From positions 62,001-126,000 of the forward strand of contig NZ_JACXAE010000086.1 in NCBI RefSeq assembly GCF_014698965.1: a DNA stretch of 64,000 nt, written 5' to 3'. Positions 35,920 to 45,467 of the stretch are shown in pieces; the first letter of the stretch is position 1; the number at the start of each line of letters is the position of its first letter. Below the pieces are notes generated by a model. The model saw nothing but the letters and a program-made list of their open reading frames with translations. It had not been told where the DNA came from and searched no databases. This DNA is from Iningainema tapete BLCC-T55. Lineage in GTDB: Bacteria > Cyanobacteriota > Cyanobacteriia > Cyanobacteriales > Nostocaceae. Both the position numbers and the translations under genes were made by a program.

Positions 35920-38401
35920 TCTGCTTTAACCTACCGTGAGATAACGGACATGGTTTGGCAACACCATAACCTTGTGCATAATCCACTCCAATCGCTTTGA
36001 TTTTTGCCAAGATTTTTTCATCTTCTACACACTCAGCAATGGTTTGAATGCCCATAACATGCCCAATTTGGTTAATAGCTTCTACCATTGCCAAATCAAT
36101 TGGCTCATTGACAATGTGTTTAACAAAACTACCATCTATTTTTAAATAGTCAATGGGCAAGTTTTTAAGATAATTAAAGGAAGACATACCACTACCAAAA
36201 TCATCCAAGGCAAAGCTGCAACCAAGTTCTCTTAAAGAACTGATGAAACTTGCCGCTTTACTCAAATTAGCAATGGCAACGGTTTCAGTAATTTCAAAGC
36301 AAATTGTTTGTGGCGGAACCTGGTGTAATGTAAACTGTTCGCGCAAAAAGTCTATGAATTGGTCATCGTTAATACTAGCACCAGAAAGATTTACAGCATA
36401 GATACAATTACAATTACAACCTTCACTAGTACCAGAAGTCCATTTTTCTCTTCCACACTGTGCAAGACTAGTAAAGAGTGTGCGGATTACCCAGCGATCA
36501 ATCGCTTGCATCAAATTATAGCGTTCAGCTGCCGGCATAAAAGCCATTGGCGAAACTAAGTTACCCGTTTCATCAATCAAGCGTAGAAGCACTTCATAAT
36601 GTTCGCTACTGTTTTGATTTGAATTGATGGGAATGATTGCTTGGTAATAAAGGCAAAAACGATTGTCTTCTAAAGCTTGAGTAATTCTTGCTACCCATTG
36701 AATTTCACTTCTAGCTTTCACCAAATCACTATCATCTGCTTGGTAAATATGTACGCGATTACGCCCATTGTTTTTTACTAAATAGCAAGCCGCATCAGCA
36801 GCAGTTAATACGCTGTTCATCGTTTGACTGTCAGCATTGATTCCCACTAAACCGATGCTGACACCAATGTTGAAAGTTTTTTCTTGCCAGATAAAACGAA
36901 ACTCTTGGATACTCTGTACCAACTTATTCGCAATTCGGAATGCTGGTTCGAGTGGACAACCTTCTAACAATATGCCAAATTCATCTCCGCCCAACCTAGC
37001 TAAACTGTCAGAAGAGCGCACTCCTAGTTGTAAAAGTGCTGCAACTTGACGTAATAGTTCATCCCCTGCAAGGTGTCCACAAGTATCATTGACGATCTTA
37101 AATCTATCTAAATCTAAATAACATAGTGCATGTTGTTTATTTGTGATTCTGGCAGTGTTTAAAGCTTGCTCTAAACGAAACTCAAATTCGTGTCGATTGA
37201 GTAAGCCAGTTAAAGCATCGTGAGTTGCCTGCCAGGATAACTGATGTGCCATACTGCGCTTTTGGGAAACATCTTGAAATACCATCACTGCGCCGACGAT
37301 TTCACCATCTTTGGCACGAATTGGTGCTGCTGAAACGTCAATAGCAATCTCAATATTGTTACGGGTAATTAGGATACTATCTTTGGTAAAAGAGACACTA
37401 CAACCAGAAGATAAAGCTTGTTGCACGGGATTTTCTACAGCTTCCCTCGTAGTTTCGTGAAACATCTTAAATACCTCTACCAAAGATTTTCCTTGTGCAT
37501 CATCTAGGTTCCAACTAGTGAGTTGTTCGGCAATGGGATTAATATACTTTATTTTGCCTTCCGCATCTGTTGTTATTACTCCATCCCCAATAGATTGCAA
37601 CGTCACCAAAGCTAGTTCTTTTTCTTCAAACAATTGTTGCTCCAAAGCGCAACGCTGTGTAATATCTCGACCAATATAGACAAAATTTTGTAAGCCATGA
37701 ATCTCCGTTTCCATTACAGAGTAAGAAAAAGCAACAGTAAGTTTTTTTCCAGTTTTGGTTTGACAAATCACTGGTTGATTATGTAAATAATAGTTTTGTG
37801 AATTGATATTTATAGATGTTGGTAAGATATTGTCGTCTATAATCAGGTGAGAAATTGTTTGGTTGATTAATTCTTCTTGGCTGTATTCAAATAAATTTAT
37901 TGCCGCTTGATTTACTGTTAATATATTTCCTAATGGTGTGGTAACAAATAAGGCGTCTGCTATAGACATCAAAATTTTATCAACATAATTTCGAGCCGCA
38001 GTTGATTTCTGCAATAACAGCTTCATTTTATGATTGTTCTGTACTAATTTTTGTTGCAACACCATTCTTTCTGTTGCATCGTCTAGTAAAACAATCAATT
38101 CTCTCTCTATATTGGTAATATATAAATCAATATACAAAGGAGAACTAGGATCTTTCCTAGCAATACCTTTTAATTCAAAACTATTCCGCTTTCCTAACAA
38201 AATTTCGCTGAGATAACTTTCTACTCCTACTAATTCAGGAAAACTTAATCGAACGTCTTTTCCTGGCTTTACTTCTTCGCCATTTGCAAACCGTTTAACA
38301 TTTGCTGAAGTTCTTCGTATTCGCCAATTGGGAGCTATTACTAAGTATTCTGCATAATGAGAAATTAAGATTCCTTGAACAGTATTCATGAAAGTTAACA
38401 T
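35897..38401 (-). CDS. PAS-GGDEF-EAL cyclic di-GMP protein
   Basis: 834 residues. Residues 1-110 form an N-terminal PAS-like region. Two further PAS domains follow (ADALFVTTPLGNILTVNQAA and SIGDGVITTDAEGKIKYINP). The GGDEF domain (LLNRHEFEFRLEQALNTARI, RLGGDEFGILLEG) has an intact active site, so it may make cyclic di-GMP. The EAL domain starts EVLLRLIDETGN instead of EALLR and keeps LDDFGSGMSSFNYL and TIAECVEDE, so it is likely a phosphodiesterase. A start at the second ATG (38389) is possible. It is upstream (on the other strand) of the forward phototaxis operon. Confidence 0.9.
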   Translation of the reverse strand: MLTFMNTVQGILISHYAEYLVIAPNWRIRRTSANVKRFANGEEVKPGKDVRLSFPELVGVESYLSEILLGKRNSFELKGIARKDPSSPLYIDLYITNIERELIVLLDDATERMVLQQKLVQNNHKMKLLLQKSTAARNYVDKILMSIADALFVTTPLGNILTVNQAAINLFEYSQEELINQTISHLIIDDNILPTSININSQNYYLHNQPVICQTKTGKKLTVAFSYSVMETEIHGLQNFVYIGRDITQRCALEQQLFEEKELALVTLQSIGDGVITTDAEGKIKYINPIAEQLTSWNLDDAQGKSLVEVFKMFHETTREAVENPVQQALSSGCSVSFTKDSILITRNNIEIAIDVSAAPIRAKDGEIVGAVMVFQDVSQKRSMAHQLSWQATHDALTGLLNRHEFEFRLEQALNTARITNKQHALCYLDLDRFKIVNDTCGHLAGDELLRQVAALLQLGVRSSDSLARLGGDEFGILLEGCPLEPAFRIANKLVQSIQEFRFIWQEKTFNIGVSIGLVGINADSQTMNSVLTAADAACYLVKNNGRNRVHIYQADDSDLVKARSEIQWVARITQALEDNRFCLYYQAIIPINSNQNSSEHYEVLLRLIDETGNLVSPMAFMPAAERYNLMQAIDRWVIRTLFTSLAQCGREKWTSGTSEGCNCNCIYAVNLSGASINDDQFIDFLREQFTLHQVPPQTICFEITETVAIANLSKAASFISSLRELGCSFALDDFGSGMSSFNYLKNLPIDYLKIDGSFVKHIVNEPIDLAMVEAINQIGHVMGIQTIAECVEDEKILAKIKAIGVDYAQGYGVAKPCPLSHGRLKQIKTADLL

Positions 38402-38994
38402 AAAGATACCATAATATTTATCTTTGAGGCAAAGCAGAGGGTAGAAAAGAAGAGAGTTTTTCAGAATTTTATTTTTCTTTATATACTTATCTTTACTTGT
38501 ACCTTTCTACTTAGGGTGGGAAAGATTTTTGATATTATGCAAGTAGATGCACTGTATACTTTAACAGTAATCAAAGAAAAAATATTCAGTGTAATCACTT
38601 AAATGGTGAAGGAATTGGTAAAGAATTAAAAATGTCGTAGTGATTCGATTAAAGTGAAAATTACGGATAATACTAACTTTTTCTTGTAGTTGCTTCACAT
38701 CTTATCCCCCCAAATTCCCTGAGAAAGGGGAGTATTAATGGAGCGTGTGTAGTCAGTCTTAGGCTTAGGTATGACTAATTTTCGCTTAATGTATCTTTAC
38801 TTAAAACTTTCTTTATAAAATTTTAAATTTTATCTTGGGTTCTAGTCAATTCTACTAATATAAGATACATATAATAAAGACATACTAGCCAAAATGTTGC
38901 TGTTTGGCGCTAAGACCAAACGCAACCAAGTGGGAAAAAAACTGGGTGCAATTTACTTAAAAAAAGGAACCACTCTGAAAAGGAAAATACGTAA
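38402..38994. other. long divergent intergenic region before phototaxis operon
   Basis: 593 bases, very AT-rich, between the GGDEF-EAL gene and the pixG-like gene. A TATAAT at 38870-38875 could be the -10 box of the forward operon; no good -35 is seen at the right spacing. No frame, RNA gene or repeat family was recognised. Confidence 0.45.
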
Positions 38995-41058
38995 ATGCAA
39001 CCAGGATCTCCAAGATTTGCAAATCTTGCCGAAGGGTTAGCAGTCTTGAGCCAGCAACGAGCAACTGGAGAGCTAATTTTGTCGTCGGAAGAACACCAAT
39101 GGCATCTTTATCTTTTCTTGGGACGTCTGCTATACGCTATAGGAGGATCTCACCGCGTCCGACGTTGGCACAGAGCAATCACACAACATTGCCCAAGCTT
39201 TAAATCTGATTCTCATCTCCATGAGGATGAACTTTGGGAATATAATTTATTGAAGGTGGGCGTAAATCAAAACCAGTTAACTCTAACTCAGGCAAAAAGT
39301 GCGATCGCCAATATCGTGCATGAGGTTTTATTCACCTTAGTAGGCTATTCTGACCTGAGCAGCCGTTGGTTGCCAACAAAACTACATCCAATTGCTTTAC
39401 TAGATCTAGAAGAATCTTTGCAGACAGCAGTTGATCTATGCGAACAATGGCAAAACATGGGTTTGGGAGAGCTTAGCCCTGACACTGCACCAATTTTGAA
39501 ACAGCCTAGTGGTGATCGCAATTTAAATGTTCCTACAAGTTTACTCAGCTTAACCCAGCTAGTCAATGGCGAAAACACCATTTGGGATCTTGCCTTACAG
39601 CTAAAACAAAATGTCACAACCGTGGCAAGTACTTTACAGCACTTAGCTAACCAGGGCATGATAGAACTCTTAACCGTCCCAGATTTACCCGCTCCCATTG
39701 GAGTATCAGTGTCCTTGCCCCTAAGCGTGAACAGCCCTTCATCATCGCTTAAACTAACAACAATTCAACAAATTACCGCCAACGAACTAGCTCAGCAACT
39801 TCAAGCTTGTAGCTCCTCGGCATTTACAGGACACTTAGAGATTGAAGATTCTCAAAGACAGTGGAGCCTGTATTTCTACTTAGGTGATTTGAGCGGATGC
39901 GCAACTTCGGTGCATCCAATTCGCCGTTGGTGTAGACAGTTAGTTCAGCACTGCCCACAACTGAATGTTGAGCGCGAAGTGTATATTGGAGATACTTCGC
40001 CCACAATTCCAATCACTAGTTTCAGTCACTCTAAAAATTTACCTCAGTGTTGGGATTATGACTCCTTAGCAGAACTGGTAAAACAGGGACTCGTCTTGCA
40101 TAACCAAATGACAGCAGTCATTGAAGGTTTAATCACAGAGATACTCTTCGATCTCCACCAACACTCACAACAGCACACATTGCCACTCACCTACAAGCGG
40201 ATTCCTCAAGACTCCATATATACAGCAGATTCAGTATTGGTTTTGATTCCAGTCTCCGATGCTTGGGAGCAAACAATGCAGGCTTGGGAAGCTTGGCAGC
40301 AGGCAGGCTGGGTAGACTGTTCTCAGAACTTAGCTCCAGCAATTTGGCAAACTGAAGAATTGCGACGACAAACCTCACCCCAAGTTTACCACAGACTTAC
40401 CAACTTAGCAGATGGTAATCGAACTTTAAGAGATTTAGCAGTTAAGTTGAAACAGAACGTGTTACCTATCATCCAATCAATTAAACCTTACCTTGCGCAA
40501 AGGTTGATCGGATTAGTAGAAGTTGAGGACTACAGTTGGGTTAATCGAGTTCAAACTACTAATCTTGAGCCTACAGTTATACCTCCACCCATAAACAAGA
40601 TCCAGCCTCAACCGACTAGTCCCTTGGTAGCTTACATTGATGACAGCCAAAGCGATAGCATGACAATGGGTCACATTCTCACACTCGTTGGTTATCGGTA
40701 TATTAATGTTCAAGATCCGGTGACAGCACTGCCGATTTTGCTAGAGAACAAACCTAGCTTAATCTTCTTAGATTTGGTCATGCCGATCGCCAATGGATAT
40801 GAAATCTGTGCGCAAATTCGCCGCGTGTCAGCTTTCAAAAACATACCCATAATTATTCTTACCAGCCATGACGGAATTGTAGACCGAGTGCGGGCAAAAA
40901 TGGTTGGCTCTTCGGGTTTTTTAGCCAAGCCCATTACTAGAGATAAAATTCTGAGAATTCTACAGAGGTATATACCGACTCCAATAGAAATTTCCGCACA
41001 AAGTAGAGACGTTTCATGGAACGTCAAGACAAAAATTGCCAACAGCTTAATTACGTAA
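38995..41058 (+). CDS. pixG: PatA/PixG-like response regulator with duplicated N-terminal unit
   Basis: 687 residues. Residues about 8-245 hold a PATAN/DUF4388 domain (NLAEGLAVLSQQRATGELIL, HLYLFLGRLLYAI, RVRRWHRAITQHCP) and a winged-helix-like part (LAVNG-type LTQLVNGENTIWDLALQLKQ). Residues about 258-515 repeat the same plan (LQACSSSAFTGHLEIED, SLYFYLGDLSGCA, PIRRWCRQLVQHCP, LTNLADGNRTLRDLAVKLKQ). A CheY-like receiver follows (AYIDDSQSD, LIFLDLVMPIANGYE, FLAKPITRDK). PatA itself has one unit, so this is an internally duplicated version. First gene of a pixGHIJL-order operon for phototaxis or twitching. An AAGGA ribosome site precedes the ATG. Confidence 0.88.
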   Translation: MQPGSPRFANLAEGLAVLSQQRATGELILSSEEHQWHLYLFLGRLLYAIGGSHRVRRWHRAITQHCPSFKSDSHLHEDELWEYNLLKVGVNQNQLTLTQAKSAIANIVHEVLFTLVGYSDLSSRWLPTKLHPIALLDLEESLQTAVDLCEQWQNMGLGELSPDTAPILKQPSGDRNLNVPTSLLSLTQLVNGENTIWDLALQLKQNVTTVASTLQHLANQGMIELLTVPDLPAPIGVSVSLPLSVNSPSSSLKLTTIQQITANELAQQLQACSSSAFTGHLEIEDSQRQWSLYFYLGDLSGCATSVHPIRRWCRQLVQHCPQLNVEREVYIGDTSPTIPITSFSHSKNLPQCWDYDSLAELVKQGLVLHNQMTAVIEGLITEILFDLHQHSQQHTLPLTYKRIPQDSIYTADSVLVLIPVSDAWEQTMQAWEAWQQAGWVDCSQNLAPAIWQTEELRRQTSPQVYHRLTNLADGNRTLRDLAVKLKQNVLPIIQSIKPYLAQRLIGLVEVEDYSWVNRVQTTNLEPTVIPPPINKIQPQPTSPLVAYIDDSQSDSMTMGHILTLVGYRYINVQDPVTALPILLENKPSLIFLDLVMPIANGYEICAQIRRVSAFKNIPIIILTSHDGIVDRVRAKMVGSSGFLAKPITRDKILRILQRYIPTPIEISAQSRDVSWNVKTKIANSLIT
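41003..41025 (+). repeat. GTAGAGACGTTTCATGGAACGTC repeat arm inside pixG coding end
   Basis: A member of the GTAGAGAC inverted-repeat family lies in the last 20 codons of the pixG-like gene and is read as SRDVSWNV. It adds residues after the receiver domain, where the family has no conserved sequence. The related hairpin at 41493-41513 lies only about 470 bases further on. Confidence 0.55.
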
Positions 41059-41121
41059 GTATTTAGCAGAAATTGTGTTTTAACGACCAACAGAAAATTT
41101 TGTATTACTATAACCTATTTT

Positions 41122-41487
41122 ATGACTACAGTGCTTTTAGTTGAAGATAGCTTGACCGAAACCCAAGTACTAACCCATTATCTTAAACAGGCGGGCTTAA
41201 CGGTAGTTAGTGTTTCCTCTGGTGAAGAGGCTCAGATCAAACTTCAGTCGCACAAACCAGATGTGGTGATTCTTGATGTGATCTTACCGGGACAAAGTGG
41301 ATTTGAACTTTGCCGCGAACTCAAAACAAACTCTAGTACTCAGTGCATTCCGGTGATTATGTGTTCAACCAAAGGAACTGAGGCAGATAAACTTTGGGGT
41401 TCAATGCTGGGAGCCGATGCATATATAGCTAAGCCAGTAAATCAACAACAACTGCTACAAACCATTGAGCAATTAAGTGACAAATAA
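41122..41487 (+). CDS. pixH: CheY-type response regulator
   Basis: 121 residues, a single receiver domain: acidic pocket VEDSLTE, phospho-acceptor DVVILDVILPGQSG (Asp 53 region), switch threonine/serine VIMCSTKGTE and lysine YIAKPVNQQQ. There is no output domain, so it acts on a partner such as the type IV pilus motor. It is the second gene of the phototaxis operon, 63 bases after pixG and 54 before the CheW gene. Confidence 0.9.
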   Translation: MTTVLLVEDSLTETQVLTHYLKQAGLTVVSVSSGEEAQIKLQSHKPDVVILDVILPGQSGFELCRELKTNSSTQCIPVIMCSTKGTEADKLWGSMLGADAYIAKPVNQQQLLQTIEQLSDK

Positions 41488-41492
41488 TGTAT

Positions 41493-41513
41493 AGACGTTC
41501 CATCAAACGTCTT
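41493..41513. repeat. AGACGTT...AACGTCT hairpin between pixH and pixI
   Basis: Seven-base arms pair around CCATCA. It belongs to the GTAGAGAC repeat family and sits in the untranslated gap between two operon genes, just before the CheW start. It could tune expression between them, but most likely is a scattered repeat. Confidence 0.5.
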
Positions 41514-41541
41514 GATTCATGCTGTTTCAAAAAGAAGATTT

Positions 41542-42066
41542 ATGCTGGCACGTAACTCAGTATATAATGAAACTATTGACCCACTGGGATTAGACCCACT
41601 ACCAATAGAAACCAGATCTCGGTTGCTCCGCTTTTCTCTTGGGCAGGATAGTGCGCTGCTGCCTCTTGAGCAAATTGCAGAAATTATCAGGGTAAACTTG
41701 ACAGAAACTATGCCAGTTCCAGAAATGCCTGAGTGCGTTTTGGGAATTGGCAATTGGCGAGGAGAAATGCTGTGGCTAGTGGATCTTAACCATCTTGTCG
41801 GCTATCCTTCCCTATCTGATCTCAAAGCATTATCTCCTGTGGCAATAGTGGTTCAAAGTAACGAAGGATCTGTGGGTTTAGTTGTTCAGCAAGTGGACGA
41901 CATTGAGTTACACGATTTACAACAACTCCAAAAAGTGGCTCCTGGCTTCTGTCTTAGAACACTCCTACCTTTTGTCTTAGGGGTTGTGCTTGAGGACTAT
42001 AGTACTGTTTTGGATGTCACAGCTATTACTCAGTGTCCTTTATGGCAGATACATCAGAAGGTGTAA
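41542..42066 (+). CDS. pixI: CheW-type coupling protein
   Basis: About 174 residues from ATG 41542 (MLARNSVYNETIDPL). A longer start at TTG 41512 lies inside a repeat and is not preferred. The CheW fold is clear from LLRFSLGQDSALLPLEQIAE, IGNWRGEMLWLVDLNHLVG and VGLVVQQVDDIELHDLQQLQ. It couples the receptor (next gene) to the CheA kinase. A very similar CheW is encoded in the reverse operon at 55805-56317. Confidence 0.88.
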   Translation: MLARNSVYNETIDPLGLDPLPIETRSRLLRFSLGQDSALLPLEQIAEIIRVNLTETMPVPEMPECVLGIGNWRGEMLWLVDLNHLVGYPSLSDLKALSPVAIVVQSNEGSVGLVVQQVDDIELHDLQQLQKVAPGFCLRTLLPFVLGVVLEDYSTVLDVTAITQCPLWQIHQKV

Positions 42067-42100
42067 GGGCTGGAAAAACTAAGTTAATAAGGAAACTAAC

Positions 42101-45100
42101 ATGACAACTGAAGATTTAGGTATAGTCTTGCACGAATTTGAGCAAACCGATTCATTATTTGAGATTCAGTCCCAGCAAAACCAGTCGCTTCCTTACAGCA
42201 ACAGCGACAAGGAAAGAGCCGAGAATGGTAATTTAGATCCACAGTTTCAGGCTAATTTGGCTGTCATTGAGCAACACATCAAGCACGAGCGCCAACGCTT
42301 GTATAGTGTCGTCAGTCGGATGCGTCAAGCGGCAAATATTGACGCCTTGTTAATTGCCACAGTAATTGAAGTTCGTAACCTTTTACAAGTAGATCGAGCG
42401 CTCATTTACCGTTTTCAGTCAGAAAATCAAGGCACAGTATTGGCAGAGTCGCTAGTAGCAGGTTATACTCCAGCTCTGTCCGAGTCTCTGTCAGCGATCG
42501 CCTTTGGCGGTGAGAATCGGCTTTCATATCAGCAACAGCTTGTAGTCGCCTTAGATAATATTGAAGAAAAAGCTCTGAGTGCCCACCAACTCCAACTGCT
42601 CAAAAAGTTCCAAGTCAAAGCTTCGCTCTCGTTGCCAATTCTGCTAGACAGACAAGTATGGGGCTTACTCGTCGTGCAGCAATGCTCTGGTTTACGGCAA
42701 TGGCAGGAAACTCAAATCAATCTGCTGTTTCAGATTGTCACGCAATTGAGTTTAATGTTGCTGCCTGAAGAATTTCGCACTCAAATGCAAAAGCAAACAG
42801 AGCAGGAAAAAATCCTCGCCAAGGCGATTGAAAAGATCCGTCAAACCTTAAACTTAGATACCATCTTTAAAATCACTGCAAAAGAAGTCCGCCAAATCCT
42901 CAACGCTGATCGAGTAGGTGTGTTCCGCTTTGTCCCTAATTCCGGCTTTAGTGATGGAGAATTTGTATCGGAAGATGTCAATGGCTACACTTCGGCACTA
43001 GCGGCAAAGGTTCACGACTACTGCTTTGGCGAACAGTATGCCGTCCACTACGCCAAAGGACAAATTCAGGCAGTGGCTGATATCTACAATGCAAACCTAA
43101 GCGACTGCCACATCAATATATTATCACAGTTTCAAGTTCGAGCAAACTTAATTATACCACTTCTCAAAGGAAGTAAATTGTGGGGATTGTTATGCATTCA
43201 TCAATGCAGTAGCCCACGTCAATGGCAGCAGGATGAAATAGAGTTTGCCAAGCAGATTGCATCTCAGTTTAGCGTGGCTTTACAGCAAGCCGAGTATCTA
43301 GAGCAGCTACGGGAGCAGTCCATCCAAATTGCTAAAACTGCAGAGCGGGAACGAGCAGTAGTTAAAGTAATCCAAAAGATTCGCACCTCATCAGACATTG
43401 ACACGATTTTCAAGACGACGACGCAGGAAGTCAGGAAACTTCTGGGCGTGGAGCGAGTAACCATCTACAAGTTTCGTCCAGATTATTTCGGCGACTTTGT
43501 GGTAGAGTCTGAGTCTGGCGGATGGGCCAAATTAGTTGGTAGTGCTTGGGAAGATCCTTATTTAAACGAACACTCTGGCGGCAGGTTCCGCAAAAACGAA
43601 CCTTTTGTCGTCGATGATGTCTACAATGCCGATCTAACAGATTGCCATTTAGAAGCTTTAGAAGAATTTGGCATCAAATCCTGCATGGTTGTTTCTATAT
43701 TCCAAGGGCAGAAGCTTTGGGGGTTGCTCTCGGCGTTTCAACACAGCGGCTCACGGCACTGGCAAGAGGGTGAAGTCAAGGTGTTGGCTCAAATTGGCTC
43801 TCAATTAGGGGTAGCTTTGCAGCATGCAGAATATATTGAGGAACTTCGTTCTTCATCACAAAGATTAGCAAAGTCCGTTGAACAGGGGACAATTTACAGC
43901 AAACTAGTATATAGACTTGGGTTAGCACTAATTCAGGAGAATTTTTCCCTCGACAAACTGTTAAAGATGGCTGTTCAGGAATTAAGGAGACAGTTGAAGT
44001 GCGATCGCGTAGCCATCTACCGCTTTAATCCGGACTGGAGTGGTGACTTTGTGGTTGAGGATGTTGGCAGCGATTGGATCAACCTCGTGGGAACTGACTT
44101 GGCTAAGGTTGAAGATACTCACCTCCAAGAAACTAAGGGCGGGAGGTATCGCCGAAGAGAAACTATCTGCGTAGACAACGTCCGAACTTCTGGGCATCAG
44201 GAATGCCACATCCAGTTGCTTACGGAGTGGGGTACGAAAGCTTACATGATTGCGCCCATCTTCATGAACGACCAACTCTGGGGGCTGTTAGGAGCTTATC
44301 AAAATGATGCACCACGTCATTGGGAACAAATAGATGTCAACTTGCTAGCCCAGGTGGGAGTGCAAATCGGTCTTGCGCTACAACAAGCAGAATACTTGGA
44401 GCAACTGCGCACTAGATCAGAGCAATTAGCAGAGGCTGGAACAAGAGAAAGAACTGCCAAAGAGCAACTCCAACAAGAGGTGATCCAATTGCTGAAGGCG
44501 GTGCAACCTGCTCTCAAAGGGGATCTCACCGTCCGTGCGCCAGTAACGCAAACTGAAGTCGGTACTATTGCCGATGCCTACAACAACACTCTGCAAAGTC
44601 AGCGAAAAATCGTCACACAAGTGCAAACAGCTTCGCTCCAAGTCTCCCAAACCTCCCAACAAAGCGTTGCCGAAATTGTTGGGCTAGCAAACCTTGCCCA
44701 GCAGCAGTTTCAGTCCCTCAACCGCGTTCTGGAGCAAATCCAAACGATGGTTAATTCCACTCAAGCCGTAGCGACGAACGCCCAACAGGTGGAAGTGGCA
44801 GTGCAGATGGCAAACCAAATTGTCCAGCAAGGAGATGCGGCAATGAACCGCACCGTGGATGGAATTCAAGATATCCGGGAGACAGTGGCAGAAACTAGTC
44901 AAAGGCTCAAGCGCTTTTCGGAATCTTCCCAAAAGGTGACTAAGGTGGTAAATTTGATTAGCAACTTTACGACTCAAACCCAATTGCTAGCTTTAAATGC
45001 AGCGATTGAAGCCACCAGAGCCGGACAGTATGGGCGCGGTTTTGCTGTGGTTGCGGACGAGGTGCGCTCTTTGGCGCGTCAGTCTGCCCAAGCCGCTACG

Positions 45101-45454
45101 GAAATTGAGCAACTGGTGGAGGAAATTCAAAAAGGCACGGCAGAGGTTTCCATTGCGATGGAAAATGTAATCCAGCAGGTGGCGGCAGGCACAACGCAAG
45201 TAGACAATGCCCGTCAGAATTTGAATGCGATCGTTGCTGCTACCACCCAAATCAGCCAACTTGTGGAGGGCATCACCCAGGCAACCCAAGTACAAACTCA
45301 GCAGTTTGACTCGGTAACGCAAACTATGACCGATGTGGCAGCGATCGCTAATAAGACAAAGGAGGATTCTATTCATATTTCTACCTCCTTCAAAGAACTT
45401 CAGGCAATGGCGCAAAATCTTCAGGCAAGTGCTGACCAGTTTAAGGTCAATTAA
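42101..45454 (+). CDS. pixJ: phototaxis receptor with four GAF domains (PixJ-like)
   Basis: 1117 residues, no membrane helices seen. Four GAF domains occupy about residues 65-225, 245-400, 430-590 and 625-775. GAF2 has both the DXCF motif (DYCFG, Cys 308) and the CH motif (DCHINIL, Cys 336), so it is a blue/green-type cyanobacteriochrome by sequence. GAF3 (DCHLEAL, Cys 515; WEDPYL) and GAF4 (ECHIQLL, Cys 702) have the CH motif and GGRFR/GGRYR loops of red/green types. GAF1 has no such Cys. A HAMP-like helix near 815-860 leads to a methyl-accepting signalling domain ([20 protein letters not shown]). An AGGA ribosome site precedes the ATG. Signals to the CheA encoded next. Confidence 0.92.
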   Translation: MTTEDLGIVLHEFEQTDSLFEIQSQQNQSLPYSNSDKERAENGNLDPQFQANLAVIEQHIKHERQRLYSVVSRMRQAANIDALLIATVIEVRNLLQVDRALIYRFQSENQGTVLAESLVAGYTPALSESLSAIAFGGENRLSYQQQLVVALDNIEEKALSAHQLQLLKKFQVKASLSLPILLDRQVWGLLVVQQCSGLRQWQETQINLLFQIVTQLSLMLLPEEFRTQMQKQTEQEKILAKAIEKIRQTLNLDTIFKITAKEVRQILNADRVGVFRFVPNSGFSDGEFVSEDVNGYTSALAAKVHDYCFGEQYAVHYAKGQIQAVADIYNANLSDCHINILSQFQVRANLIIPLLKGSKLWGLLCIHQCSSPRQWQQDEIEFAKQIASQFSVALQQAEYLEQLREQSIQIAKTAERERAVVKVIQKIRTSSDIDTIFKTTTQEVRKLLGVERVTIYKFRPDYFGDFVVESESGGWAKLVGSAWEDPYLNEHSGGRFRKNEPFVVDDVYNADLTDCHLEALEEFGIKSCMVVSIFQGQKLWGLLSAFQHSGSRHWQEGEVKVLAQIGSQLGVALQHAEYIEELRSSSQRLAKSVEQGTIYSKLVYRLGLALIQENFSLDKLLKMAVQELRRQLKCDRVAIYRFNPDWSGDFVVEDVGSDWINLVGTDLAKVEDTHLQETKGGRYRRRETICVDNVRTSGHQECHIQLLTEWGTKAYMIAPIFMNDQLWGLLGAYQNDAPRHWEQIDVNLLAQVGVQIGLALQQAEYLEQLRTRSEQLAEAGTRERTAKEQLQQEVIQLLKAVQPALKGDLTVRAPVTQTEVGTIADAYNNTLQSQRKIVTQVQTASLQVSQTSQQSVAEIVGLANLAQQQFQSLNRVLEQIQTMVNSTQAVATNAQQVEVAVQMANQIVQQGDAAMNRTVDGIQDIRETVAETSQRLKRFSESSQKVTKVVNLISNFTTQTQLLALNAAIEATRAGQYGRGFAVVADEVRSLARQSAQAATEIEQLVEEIQKGTAEVSIAMENVIQQVAAGTTQVDNARQNLNAIVAATTQISQLVEGITQATQVQTQQFDSVTQTMTDVAAIANKTKEDSIHISTSFKELQAMAQNLQASADQFKVN

Positions 45455-45467
45455 GGACTTTTGAGAA

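Noticed and set aside
44684-45415. Two long minus-strand frames opposite the pixJ-like gene
   Set aside because: They are antisense to the conserved signalling domain, with leucine/histidine-rich composition expected from the opposite strand of a coiled coil; no ribosome sites.
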